A stretch of DNA of 64,000 nucleotides, taken from contig DBFBGR010000001.1 of NCBI GenBank assembly GCA_048201935.1, positions 1-64,000 on the forward strand. Direction: 5' to 3'. Both the position numbers and the translations under genes were made by a program. This document shows positions 25,524-33,320 of the stretch, piece after piece. The notes under the pieces were generated by a model. The model saw only the letters and a program-made list of their open reading frames with translations, ran no database searches and had not been told where the DNA came from. Origin of the DNA: MGBC124762 sp048201935. Its GTDB lineage: Bacteria > Bacillota > Clostridia > Oscillospirales > Oscillospiraceae. Positions within the stretch are counted from its first letter, which is position 1, and every line of letters starts with the position of its first letter.

Positions 25524-25561
25524 AGAACCCCGGTGGCGTGGTGCCGCCGGGGCTCTTTTTA
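25524..25561 (+). terminator. Bidirectional terminator between paralogue 2 and spoVAE
   Basis: CCCCGGTGGC pairs with GCCGCCGGGG around GTGGT, with TTTTT at 25556-25560 rightward and TTCTTTTATG leftward. The spoVAE stop (25559-25561) is in the rightward T tract. Confidence 0.85.
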
Positions 25562-25912
25562 TTTGCTCTTGGGCTTGAAGAAAAGGGCCACCAGCAGCGC
25601 GAAGAAGATGGCGGCGGCGATGCCTCCGGCGGTGGCGGTGACTCCGCCGGTGAAGACCCCCAGCCAGTTCTTGTCGGCCACCGCCCGGGCCACGCCCTTG
25701 GCCAGGGTGTAGCCAAAGCCGGTGAGGGGCACGGTGGCCCCCGCGCCGCACCACTCCACCAGCTTGGGGTAGAGGCCCACGGCGGTGAGGACCACGCCGG
25801 AGACCACATAGGTGGTCAAAATGCGGGCCGGGGTGAGCTTGGTCTTGTCGATGAGCAGCTGGCCGATGATACACAGCACGCCGCCGCACAAAAACGCCTT
25901 CACATATTCCAT
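25559..25912 (-). CDS. spoVAE: Stage V sporulation protein AE
   Basis: 117 aa, mostly membrane: segments near residues 5-22, 33-50, 65-80 and 88-112, with the family signature PARILTTYVVSGVVL. SpoVAE is part of the SpoVA channel that moves dipicolinic acid into the forespore and out at germination. Starts 3 nt after the spoVAD stop, so they are co-transcribed. It resembles the short SpoVAE(b) form. Confidence 0.93.
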   Translation of the reverse strand: MEYVKAFLCGGVLCIIGQLLIDKTKLTPARILTTYVVSGVVLTAVGLYPKLVEWCGAGATVPLTGFGYTLAKGVARAVADKNWLGVFTGGVTATAGGIAAAIFFALLVALFFKPKSK

Positions 25913-25915
25913 GAT

Positions 25916-26923
25916 CTACACCTCGATACTGACGGCATGGGCGATGGAGGGGATGCTCTCACCCTGTTGGCTGGAGGTGGGGCTCAGCAGCGCCCCCGTG
26001 GGACAGAACAAAACGCGCCTGAGGGTCCCCTCCGCCATCTGCCGCAGAAGATAGCCGTTCAACACGCTGCCCGCGCAGCCGCAGCCCGAGCCGCCACAGT
26101 GCACGTCCTGGCTCTGAGCGTCGAAGAGCAGCAATCCGCAGTCGTTGTGGCAGCCGGTGAGGTCCAGGCCCTCGTCGCCGGTGAGCTCCAACAGGATCTC
26201 CCGGCCCAGGGACCCCAGGTCGCCGGTGGCCACCAGGTCGTAATAGCTGGGGTCCCGGCCCGTCTCCCGGAAGTGGGCCAGCAGGGTGTCCGCCGCCGCC
26301 GGGGCCATGGCCGCCCCCATGTTGTTGGCGTCTTTTATACCTTTATCTACGATTTTTCCCGTGGTGACATGGGTGATCTTTGGCCCCCGGCCTTCCTTGG
26401 AGAGGATGCTACACCCCGCGGCGGTGGCGGTCCACTGGGCGGTGGGGGTCCGCTGGCCGCCGTAGGCCAGGGGCGTGCGGTACTGCCGCTCGGCGGTGCA
26501 GAAGTGGGACGAGGTCACCGCCGCCGCCGTCCGGGCCGCGCCCGAGTCGATAAGCAAAGAGGCCAGGGCGATGGACTCGCCCATGGTGGAGCATGCGCCA
26601 TAAAGGCCCCAGAAGGGGACTTGTGTTTCCCGGGCGGCGAAGGAGGAGCTGATGCACTGGTTCAAAAGGTCCCCCGCCAACAGATAGTCCAGGCTGGCGG
26701 CGTCCTTCTCCCACTTCTCCAGGGCGATCTGCAGGGCCAGCTTTTGCATCTGGCACTCGGCCTTCTCCCAGCTCTTTTCTCCAAAGGTGTCGTCCTGGCT
26801 CAGATGGTCGAAGTACCGCTTTAGCGGGCCTTCGGCCTCTTTTTTGCCGCCGACGGCGGCGTGGGCGACGATGTGGACCGGGCTTTCCAAGGCCACCGTC
26901 TGGCGGCCAAGACGTTTTGCCAT
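25916..26923 (-). CDS. spoVAD: Stage V sporulation protein AD
   Basis: 335 aa, thiolase-like fold; the cysteine-containing GACSTMGESIALAS (near residue 112) is the typical motif. SpoVAD binds dipicolinate on the cytoplasmic face of the spore inner membrane. spoVAC, normally immediately upstream, is absent: the next gene upstream is divergent. A forespore-type promoter candidate lies 29 nt before the start codon. Confidence 0.95.
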   Translation of the reverse strand: MAKRLGRQTVALESPVHIVAHAAVGGKKEAEGPLKRYFDHLSQDDTFGEKSWEKAECQMQKLALQIALEKWEKDAASLDYLLAGDLLNQCISSSFAARETQVPFWGLYGACSTMGESIALASLLIDSGAARTAAAVTSSHFCTAERQYRTPLAYGGQRTPTAQWTATAAGCSILSKEGRGPKITHVTTGKIVDKGIKDANNMGAAMAPAAADTLLAHFRETGRDPSYYDLVATGDLGSLGREILLELTGDEGLDLTGCHNDCGLLLFDAQSQDVHCGGSGCGCAGSVLNGYLLRQMAEGTLRRVLFCPTGALLSPTSSQQGESIPSIAHAVSIEV

Positions 26924-26951
26924 GGGCTCAACTCCTTGGTGTCTTTTGCCC

Positions 26952-26981
26952 TAGGCTGTCCATCCTTATAAAAAAATATGC
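26952..26981 (-). promoter_or_regulatory. Candidate forespore (sigma-G/F) promoter of spoVAD
   Basis: On the minus strand GCATA (26981-26977), 18-nt spacer, CAGCCTA (26958-26952). The -35 matches the sigma-G pattern; the -10 matches 5 of 7 positions of CATACTA. Confidence 0.4.
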
Positions 26982-27000
26982 GTAAAATGGAAATTTGCTC

Positions 27001-27029
27001 TTGCATTTTCCGGAAAGCCGTGGTAAAAT
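27001..27029 (+). promoter_or_regulatory. Promoter of the C39-like peptidase gene
   Basis: TTGCAT (27001-27006), 17-nt spacer, TAAAAT (27024-27029), close to the TTGCCA/TAAAAT promoters of the secreted paralogues. Confidence 0.65.
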
Positions 27030-27084
27030 TGGTGTCGAATTTCCGGTTACAATTTGGAAACAAATCTTTACAAAGGAGGAGCGG

Positions 27085-28143
27085 ATGGTGAAAAAACGGT
27101 TACTGGCCCTGGCCCTGGCGCTGGCCCTGGTCTTGTCCGCCGGACTGCTGCCTGTGACGGCGGCCGCTGTCAGCGTGGACGACCCCGGCGTTTTCCTCAA
27201 GCAGCAGACCCGCTCCACCTGTACCCTGGCCTCGGCTACCATGATGCTACGCCGCAAGGCCATTTTGGACGGCGACGCCAACTGGGCCGACATCACCGAG
27301 CGCTCCGTCCGCCGGGCGGCCTGGAGCGGCGGTCTGGCCTGGAACTTCTCCTATAACGGCCTGAGCGTGTCGGTCATGCGCAAGGCCAGCGGCTGGGCGG
27401 GGAGCTCTCTGGACAGCAAACGTCAGGCCCTCATCGAGCTGCTGGCGGCCCACCCCGAGGGCATCGTGGGCTACGCCTCGGGCCAGCCCCACGCGGTGCT
27501 TTTGACCGACTACGACGCCGACACCGGCACCTTCTACTGCTGCGACCCCGCCCCCTATTATGCCGCGGGCCGGGTGCCTCTGGTCCAGAGCTCCATCCGC
27601 GGCGGCGACCAGGATACGGTCCTGGGCCGCATCACCCAGCTTTGGTACATATCCGACGGCCTCTCTAACGGCGCGGGCACCATGCCCATGGAGGAAAACC
27701 AGTCCCAGCAGTCCATGGCCTGGATGTCGGCCCAGGACATCGACATCAACGGCAGCGTGGTCACCTTCCAGACCTACGTGGTGGTGGACGACATCGGCAA
27801 CGAGACCTGCTACGTCAACGTCACCGACCTGGCTGCCGCCTTGAAGGCCACCTCCGGCCAGTTCGACGTGGGCATCGGCCCGGAGATCCTGCTCTTCACC
27901 CGGGTGGCCTATCCCTACGACGGCCGGGGCTCCTGGGACGCCCTGCCCCCCATCGTCTCCGCCGTATGCGACCGAGACACCCGGGTAGACGGTCAGCTCC
28001 AGGACCTGGACTGCATCGCCGTCACCGACTACAACGGCAACGAGCACATCTACTACAAGCTCCGGGACCTGGGCGACGCGCTGGGCTTCCATGTGGACTG
28101 GAGCGCGGAGCGGGGCACCTACATCGAGACCGAGCAAGCCTGA
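27085..28143 (+). CDS. Secreted C39-like cysteine peptidase
   Basis: 352 aa. Signal peptide about 1-26. The first part has the papain-like C39 layout: QQTRSTCTLAS with the catalytic Cys (near 45) preceded by a Gln, and HAVLLTDYD with the His (near 139) and a following Asp. The C-terminal part (about 220-352) resembles a copper-amine-oxidase N-terminal-type module (YVNVTDLAAAL and YYKLRDLGDALG), a substrate- or wall-binding fold in Firmicutes. AAAGGAGGA precedes ATG 27085. No transporter or bacteriocin gene is nearby, so a role in peptide export is unlikely. Target unknown. Confidence 0.75.
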   Translation: MVKKRLLALALALALVLSAGLLPVTAAAVSVDDPGVFLKQQTRSTCTLASATMMLRRKAILDGDANWADITERSVRRAAWSGGLAWNFSYNGLSVSVMRKASGWAGSSLDSKRQALIELLAAHPEGIVGYASGQPHAVLLTDYDADTGTFYCCDPAPYYAAGRVPLVQSSIRGGDQDTVLGRITQLWYISDGLSNGAGTMPMEENQSQQSMAWMSAQDIDINGSVVTFQTYVVVDDIGNETCYVNVTDLAAALKATSGQFDVGIGPEILLFTRVAYPYDGRGSWDALPPIVSAVCDRDTRVDGQLQDLDCIAVTDYNGNEHIYYKLRDLGDALGFHVDWSAERGTYIETEQA

Positions 28144-28150
28144 AGCTGAC

Positions 28151-28182
28151 AAAAGAGACGGTGGAAACCGTCTCTTTTTTTG
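28151..28182 (+). terminator. Terminator of the C39-like peptidase gene
   Basis: AGAGACGGT pairs with ACCGTCTCT around GGAA, then seven T. Confidence 0.92.
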
Positions 28183-28217
28183 TCGCTCTCCCTCTTCCCT
28201 TTTTGGGCGGATTGCGT

Positions 28218-28246
28218 TATAATGTATCTGTTATCATGTACAGATA
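28218..28246 (+). promoter_or_regulatory. -10 element and operator-like palindrome before the thioesterase gene
   Basis: TATAAT (28218-28223) without a clear -35 is followed at once by the perfect 7-bp inverted repeat TATCTGT (28225-28231) and ACAGATA (28240-28246) with an 8-nt centre. The palindrome covers the expected transcription start, a repressor position. Confidence 0.5.
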
Positions 28247-28259
28247 AGAAGGTATCCTC

Positions 28260-28997
28260 TTGTATTTTGAAAAGCGCTACGACATCAGCACCATGGACCT
28301 GGACTGCTTCGACTGCTGCCGGGCCTCGGCCCTGCTAGGCTATCTCCAGGACGCGGCGGGCCTGGCGGCAGGGCAGTACCATGCCACCAATGTGGAGATG
28401 GTCCAAAAGCACGGCCACTGCTGGATGGTGGTCCGCACCGGCTTCACTCTGGACCGGCCCCTTCGCTGGGGCGACGCGCTGACCATCAAGACCTGGCACC
28501 GGGGCGGGGACAAGCCTCTGATGTACCGGGACTTCGATCTCAGCGTGGGCGGCCAGAGCGTGGGCCAGGCGGTGTCCATCTGGGTGCTGGTGGACCTCCA
28601 GACCCACGCCATGACCCGGCCCGACCGCTTCCCCGAGTTTGCCGGCACCGACGGTGGGGACCTCATCCGCTCCACCAAGCTCCCCAAGGTCAAGCCGCCC
28701 CAGGATCTGGTCTCAGTGGGCTCGCGTCAGCTCTACTACAGCGAGACCGACGGCAACGGCCACGTCAACAACACCCGCTACGCCGACTTCCTCTGCGACG
28801 CGCTGGAGCTCCATAAGGCCGGGCCCGGGACCTTTGTGCGGGAGCTCTACCTCTCCTATCTCCAGGAGTGCAAGGCGGGCGAGACCCTGGAGCTGCTCAC
28901 CGGCCAGGAGGGCAGCCAGCGCCATGTGCTGGGCCAGGACGGCCAGGGCGTCCACCGCTTCCACGGCTACGCCGTCACCGGCGAAAGTTTTTCTTGA
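28260..28997 (+). CDS. Acyl-ACP thioesterase
   Basis: 245 aa, double hot-dog thioesterase of the FatA/FatB-like family. The second half has DGNGHVNNTRYADFL (about 164-178), the conserved Asn/His active-site region. It releases free fatty acids from acyl-ACP. The start is TTG 28260 behind AGAAGG (about 28247-28252); no ATG fits the N-terminal YFEKRYDI block. No fatty-acid synthesis gene lies nearby; an operator-like palindrome precedes it and the guaB promoter overlaps its stop codon. Confidence 0.88.
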   Translation: MYFEKRYDISTMDLDCFDCCRASALLGYLQDAAGLAAGQYHATNVEMVQKHGHCWMVVRTGFTLDRPLRWGDALTIKTWHRGGDKPLMYRDFDLSVGGQSVGQAVSIWVLVDLQTHAMTRPDRFPEFAGTDGGDLIRSTKLPKVKPPQDLVSVGSRQLYYSETDGNGHVNNTRYADFLCDALELHKAGPGTFVRELYLSYLQECKAGETLELLTGQEGSQRHVLGQDGQGVHRFHGYAVTGESFS

Positions 28998-29022
28998 CTT
29001 TTCCTTCAAGCCACAGTAGAAT
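28994..29022 (+). promoter_or_regulatory. sigma-A promoter of guaB
   Basis: TTGACT (28994-28999), 17-nt spacer, TAGAAT (29017-29022). The -35 contains the stop codon of the preceding gene. Confidence 0.75.
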
Positions 29023-29054
29023 AGAAAAAATTTTACAATAAAGGAGCGATCCCT

Positions 29055-30512
29055 ATGGCAGACAAGTTCGGCAAGCAGGGCCTGACCTTCGACGACGTTC
29101 TTCTCATCCCCGCGGAGAGCAACGTGCTTCCCGCCGACATCGACCTGAAGACCCGTTTGACCAAGAAGATCACCCTGAACATCCCGCTGATGAGCGCCGC
29201 CATGGACACCGTCACCGAGTCCCGCATGGCCATCGCCGTGGCCCGGGAGGGCGGCATCGGCATCATCCACAAGAATATGTCCATCGGCGCTCAGGCCGAG
29301 CAGGTGGACATGGTCAAGCGCAGCGAGAACGGCGTTATCACCAACCCCTTCTGGCTGGCTCCGGGCCACACCCTGGCCGAGGCCGACGAGCTGATGGCCA
29401 AGTACCGCATCTCCGGCGTGCCCATCTGCGACAATGGCCGTCTCATCGGCATCATCACCAACCGGGACATGAAGTTTGAAGACGACATGACCCAGCTCAT
29501 CGACAACGTCATGACCCGGGAGAACCTGGTCACCGCCCCCGAGGGCACCACGTTGGAGGAGGCCCGGGAGATCCTGCGCGCCCACAAGATCGAGAAGCTG
29601 CCCATCGTGGACAGCGACATGCACCTCAAGGGCCTTATCACCATCAAGGACATCGAGAAGGCCCAGGTCTACCCCAACTCCGCCCGGGACAGCAAGGGCC
29701 GGTTGATGGTAGGCGCGGCCATCGGCGTCACCGCCGACGTGCTGGACCGGGTCAAGGCCCTGGTGGACGCGGGGGCCGACGTTCTGTGCCTGGACTCCGC
29801 CCACGGCCACAGCCACAACATCATCGAGTGCGTCCGCCGCATCAAGGCCCTCTACCCCGACGTGCAGCTCATCGCCGGCAACGTGGCCACCGCCGAGGGC
29901 ACCCGCGCCCTCATCGAGGCGGGCGCGGACTGCGTGAAGATCGGCATCGGCCCCGGCTCCATCTGCACCACCCGCGTGGTGGCGGGCATCGGCGTGCCCC
30001 AGGTCACCGCCATCTACGACGCCGCCCAGGTGGCCGCCGAGTACGACGTGCCCATCATTGCCGACGGCGGCATCAAGTTCTCCGGCGACCTGGCCAAGGC
30101 CATCGCCGCCGGCGGCAACGTGGTCATGCTGGGCTCGCTCTTGGCGGGCTGCGAGGAGTCCCCCGGCGACACCGAGGTCTTCCAGGGCCGTCAGTTCAAG
30201 GTCTACCGCGGCATGGGTTCCCTGGGCGCTATGGCCCAGGGCTCCAAGGACCGCTACTTCCAGCAGGGCAACAAGAAGCTGGTCCCTGAGGGCGTGGAGG
30301 GCCGGGTCCCCTACAAGGGAACGGTCAGCGACACCATCTTCCAGCTCATGGGCGGCCTCCGGGCCGGTATGGGGTACTGCGGCTGCGCCACCATCGACGA
30401 GTTGCGCCAGAAGGCCCGCTTCATCCAGATCACCGCCGCCGGCCTCAAGGAGAGCCACCCCCACGACGTGAACATCACCAAGGAAGCTCCCAACTATACG
30501 ATCTCGCAGTAA
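29055..30512 (+). CDS. guaB: Inosine-5'-monophosphate dehydrogenase
   Basis: 485 aa. Oxidises IMP to XMP with NAD+, first step of GMP synthesis. TIM barrel interrupted by two CBS domains (about 95-210); catalytic cysteine in GSICTTR (near 304); flap residues downstream with a GRVPYKG segment. Normal length. AAGGAG precedes ATG 29055. Own promoter and terminator, so monocistronic. Confidence 0.98.
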   Translation: MADKFGKQGLTFDDVLLIPAESNVLPADIDLKTRLTKKITLNIPLMSAAMDTVTESRMAIAVAREGGIGIIHKNMSIGAQAEQVDMVKRSENGVITNPFWLAPGHTLAEADELMAKYRISGVPICDNGRLIGIITNRDMKFEDDMTQLIDNVMTRENLVTAPEGTTLEEAREILRAHKIEKLPIVDSDMHLKGLITIKDIEKAQVYPNSARDSKGRLMVGAAIGVTADVLDRVKALVDAGADVLCLDSAHGHSHNIIECVRRIKALYPDVQLIAGNVATAEGTRALIEAGADCVKIGIGPGSICTTRVVAGIGVPQVTAIYDAAQVAAEYDVPIIADGGIKFSGDLAKAIAAGGNVVMLGSLLAGCEESPGDTEVFQGRQFKVYRGMGSLGAMAQGSKDRYFQQGNKKLVPEGVEGRVPYKGTVSDTIFQLMGGLRAGMGYCGCATIDELRQKARFIQITAAGLKESHPHDVNITKEAPNYTISQ

Positions 30513-30527
30513 TACCGCTCCACCATA

Positions 30528-30556
30528 AAAAGCGTCCCGTTTCGGGACGCTTTTTT
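30528..30556 (+). terminator. Terminator of guaB
   Basis: AAAAGCGTCCCG pairs with CGGGACGCTTTT around TTT, then T tract. Confidence 0.95.
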
Positions 30557-30571
30557 GAAAGGATGGTCCCC

Positions 30572-32152
30572 ATGAAAAAATATCTGCTGGCGGGGCTTGT
30601 GTGTCTGTGCCTGCTCCTCTGCCCCGCCCTGGCGGCGGACAGCGGCCTTACCTCCCTGCCCAAGCTGTCCCAGGCCGAGATCGCCCAACTCTTCCAAAAC
30701 GCGCCCCTGGGCTTCGCGGGCTACAACATGGCGGAGAATCCCTCCACCCAGGCCCCCTACACCCTGGGCCAGGTCAGCGACGCGGCGCTGAAGGCCTCGC
30801 TGGACCGCTTCAACGCCCTGCGGCGGCTGGCGGGTCTGGGCAGCGTGTATCTGGACGCGGAGCTGGACCGCCAGTGCCAGTACGGCGCGGTGCTGCTGGC
30901 GGCCACAGGCAAGCTCTCCCACCACCCCGACCAGCCCGCCGACATGGACGACGACTTCTATGCCTGGGGACACAGCGCCACCTCCCGGTGCAACATCTAC
31001 CAGGGCTCCGGGGCTACGCTGCCCCAGGCGGTGGATGCCTTTTTTGACGACTCCGACGCGTCCAATGTAGCCATGCTGGGCCACCGGCGGTGGATGCTCA
31101 ACCCCACCATGGCCAAGACTGGCCTGGGCTTTGCCCCCAGCCGCTTCGCCTACGGCGCTACTCCATACCACTTCGCCACCCTCTGGGCCTTTGACCGCTC
31201 CGGCCCCGCCCAGGACTACGACTTTATCGCCTGGCCCGCCTCGGGCAACTTCCCCGCGGGGCTCTTCGCCAGCGACCAGGCCTGGAGCGTCACGGTAAAC
31301 CCGGAGAAGTACGCCATGCCGGACTATAACGCCCTTTCCGTCACCCTTTCCGGCGGTGGTCAGAGCTGGAGCTTCGACCACACCGGCATTTATGTCCCCT
31401 CCGACGCGGGGGCCTACTTCGGCCTGAACACCGGCAATTACGGCGTGGACAACGCCATCATCTTCCGCCCGGACATGGGTGGCCAGCCCTACGCCGGGAC
31501 CTATACCGTCACCATCCAGGGTCTGAAGGACAAGTCTGGCGCCGAAGCGCCGCTGACCTACCAGGTGGAATTTTTCGACCTGGACACCCAGGGCCCGGCC
31601 CCGGAGGCCCCCGACCCCGGGGCCCAGGCCACCCTCTTTACCGACGTGGCCCCGGGGAGCTGGTATGAGGACGCGGTACGCTACGCTGTGGAGCGTGAGC
31701 TGTTCAACGGCGTAGGCGGCGGGCGCTTCGAGCCCGACGCGCCCATGACCCGGGCCATGGTGATGACGGTGCTGGCCCGGCTGGACGGCGAGGACACCAC
31801 GCCGCGCATGTATGGCGAGACCTGGGACCTGAAGGGCCGGCGGTGGGCTGTCACCAACCATATCAGCGACGGCCTCAACTACACAAGCCCCATCTCCCTG
31901 GAGGAGCTGGCCACCATGCTCTACCGCTACGCCCAACTGCGCTACGACGCCCGCCCTGCCCACGGCTACTGGCTGGCTGAGATGCCCGATGGCAACAGCG
32001 TCTCCTCCTGGGCCGCCGATGGGACCAACTGGGCGGTGGACGAGGGCTTCCTCATCGGAGATGAAGCGCGCAAGCTCAACCCCCAGCGGTCCGCCTCCCG
32101 GGCTCAGGTCGCCATCATTTTACAGCGGTTTTTGACGGAAAACGATCTCTAA
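30572..32152 (+). CDS. Secreted CAP-domain protein with SLH repeats
   Basis: 526 aa. Signal peptide about 1-22 (ALAA), a CAP/SCP domain (about 60-190: HH near 118, GHRRWMLNP) and a C-terminal pair of surface-layer-homology repeats (FTDVAPGSWYEDAVRYA from about 352 and a second near 470) that bind secondary cell-wall polymer. The SLH part places the protein on the surface; CAP domains in bacteria have varied, mostly unknown roles. Start ATG 30572 is 9 nt after AAAGGA; the ATG at 30563 abuts that sequence and is not used. Confidence 0.88.
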   Translation: MKKYLLAGLVCLCLLLCPALAADSGLTSLPKLSQAEIAQLFQNAPLGFAGYNMAENPSTQAPYTLGQVSDAALKASLDRFNALRRLAGLGSVYLDAELDRQCQYGAVLLAATGKLSHHPDQPADMDDDFYAWGHSATSRCNIYQGSGATLPQAVDAFFDDSDASNVAMLGHRRWMLNPTMAKTGLGFAPSRFAYGATPYHFATLWAFDRSGPAQDYDFIAWPASGNFPAGLFASDQAWSVTVNPEKYAMPDYNALSVTLSGGGQSWSFDHTGIYVPSDAGAYFGLNTGNYGVDNAIIFRPDMGGQPYAGTYTVTIQGLKDKSGAEAPLTYQVEFFDLDTQGPAPEAPDPGAQATLFTDVAPGSWYEDAVRYAVERELFNGVGGGRFEPDAPMTRAMVMTVLARLDGEDTTPRMYGETWDLKGRRWAVTNHISDGLNYTSPISLEELATMLYRYAQLRYDARPAHGYWLAEMPDGNSVSSWAADGTNWAVDEGFLIGDEARKLNPQRSASRAQVAIILQRFLTENDL

Positions 32153-32163
32153 AGGCACAAATA

Positions 32164-32198
32164 AAAGCCCGGTGAGCGATCCGCTCACCGGGCTTTTT
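32164..32198. terminator. Bidirectional terminator
   Basis: 15-bp perfect stem AAAGCCCGGTGAGCG (32164-32178) with 32182-32196, ATC loop; T tract rightward, A tract opposite. Serves the CAP-SLH gene and the converging zinc-ribbon gene. Confidence 0.95.
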
Positions 32199-32217
32199 AT
32201 CGGCTTGGGGATGTGTT

Positions 32218-32517
32218 TTACTCCTCGATGGGAGCGCCGTCCTGCTGCTCGCGCATCTTGGCGAAGCACTCAGAGCAGTACACGGGGCGGTCGGTCTTGG
32301 GCTCGAAGGGGACCCGAGCCTCACCGCCGCAGGCGGCACAGGTAGCGGTGAAGTACTCACGGGGGCCACGGGCAGCGGCCTTGCGCGCGTCGCGGCAAGC
32401 CTTGCAGCGCTGGGGCTCATTCTGGAAGCCGCGCTCGGCGTAGAACTCCTGCTCACCGGCGGTGAACACGAACTCCTGGCCACATTCCTTGCAGATGAGT
32501 GTCTTGTCTTCGTACAT
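32218..32517 (-). CDS. Zinc-ribbon protein
   Basis: 99 aa with three or four CxxC pairs: CKEC (9-12), CKAC (38-41), CAAC (about 61-64) and CSEC (about 81-84), giving two predicted zinc ribbons; the N-terminal half (ICKECGQEFVFTAGEQEFYAERGF) is the known probable zinc-ribbon domain of Firmicutes. It may bind nucleic acid, but no function is established. Monocistronic; a 6-bp palindrome lies upstream at 32592-32609. Confidence 0.85.
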   Translation of the reverse strand: MYEDKTLICKECGQEFVFTAGEQEFYAERGFQNEPQRCKACRDARKAAARGPREYFTATCAACGGEARVPFEPKTDRPVYCSECFAKMREQQDGAPIEE

Positions 32518-32591
32518 GGTGATAACCCTCTCTTTGTTGCCCTGGCCCGAACGGAAAAACCAAATCGTGCTGGGACGAAATAATATGTGCG

Positions 32592-32609
32592 TTCAGCTTC
32601 ATTGCTGAA
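32592..32609. repeat. Short palindrome between sigH and the zinc-ribbon gene
   Basis: TTCAGC (32592-32597) and GCTGAA (32604-32609) with a 6-nt centre, just upstream of a minus-strand TATTAT. May be a hairpin ending sigH or an operator of the zinc-ribbon gene. Confidence 0.35.
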
Positions 32610-32619
32610 ATCGCCGGTT

Positions 32620-33192
32620 TCAGGGCCGCGACAGCTTGCGGCGGATGCGCTGGACGGCGTTGTCCACGCTTTTGACATCCTTGCCCACGGCTTGGGCGAT
32701 CTCCTCGTAGGAGAGGCCGTCCAAATAGTGGTCTAGGACCTTGCGCTCCAGAGGGGACAGCCCCTCCTTCATGCGCTCCAGGCCCTCGCTGCGCTCCTCC
32801 CGGGCAATGACCAGCTCCTCGGGGCTGGGGGGCGCGCTCAGGCGTTGCTCTACGTCGTCGCTCTCCCAAGAGAGGGAGGAATTGAGGGGCAGATGCTTGC
32901 CCCGGCTGGCCCGGCGGACTGCCGAGCGCAGACGGTTGCGGATACAGACCTGGGCGAAGGTGGCAAAGGAGGCGTCCCGGCCGCTCTGGAACTCCCGCAC
33001 CGCGTCCAGCAGGCCCAAAAGGCCCTCCTGGATCAGGTCTTCGCTGTCTCCCCCGGCCAAAAACAATGGCCGGGCGCAGGCGCGGACCACGTAGCTATAG
33101 CGAAGGATGAGAGCCTCCTCGGCCTGGCGGTCGCCTTCGGCGGCCAGGCCCTGCAGAAGCGCGTCAGGCATTTCCTCGAAAATTTGGCTCAT
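32620..33192 (-). CDS. sigH: RNA polymerase sigma-H-like sporulation sigma factor
   Basis: 190 aa. Region 2 (SYVVRACARPLFLAGG.., DLIQEGLLGLLDAV, about 30-75) and region 4 helix-turn-helix (LSYEEIAQAVGKDVKSVDNAV, about 155-175) match Spo0H-type factors, which start sporulation gene expression. ATG 33192 is chosen over ATG 33222, because the latter overlaps the -10 box and would be upstream of the transcript start; AAGGAG precedes 33192. Two Spo0A-box-like sites lie upstream of its promoter. Confidence 0.88.
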   Translation of the reverse strand: MSQIFEEMPDALLQGLAAEGDRQAEEALILRYSYVVRACARPLFLAGGDSEDLIQEGLLGLLDAVREFQSGRDASFATFAQVCIRNRLRSAVRRASRGKHLPLNSSLSWESDDVEQRLSAPPSPEELVIAREERSEGLERMKEGLSPLERKVLDHYLDGLSYEEIAQAVGKDVKSVDNAVQRIRRKLSRP

Positions 33193-33220
33193 TTTTCCGC
33201 TCCTTGCCCATTCCTGAGAC

Positions 33221-33250
33221 ATTATATTATAGTTCTTGTACGCTTGTCAA
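33221..33250 (-). promoter_or_regulatory. sigma-A promoter of sigH
   Basis: On the minus strand TTGACA (33250-33245), 18-nt spacer, TATAAT (33226-33221). Confidence 0.8.
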
Positions 33251-33281
33251 GGGATTTGGGCAAAATAATTTATCCTGACAG

Positions 33282-33304
33282 AAATTTTCGTCAAATTTTC
33301 GTCT
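33282..33304 (-). promoter_or_regulatory. Two Spo0A-box-like sites upstream of sigH
   Basis: The top strand has the perfect 11-bp tandem repeat AAATTTTCGTC twice (33282-33292, 33293-33303). Read on the minus strand each carries a 0A-box core: TGACGAA (33293-33287, matches TGNCGAA fully) and AGACGAA (33304-33298, one mismatch). They sit about 76 and 87 bp before the predicted sigH start. Confidence 0.5.
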
Positions 33305-33320
33305 GCTTGAACAAAATTTT

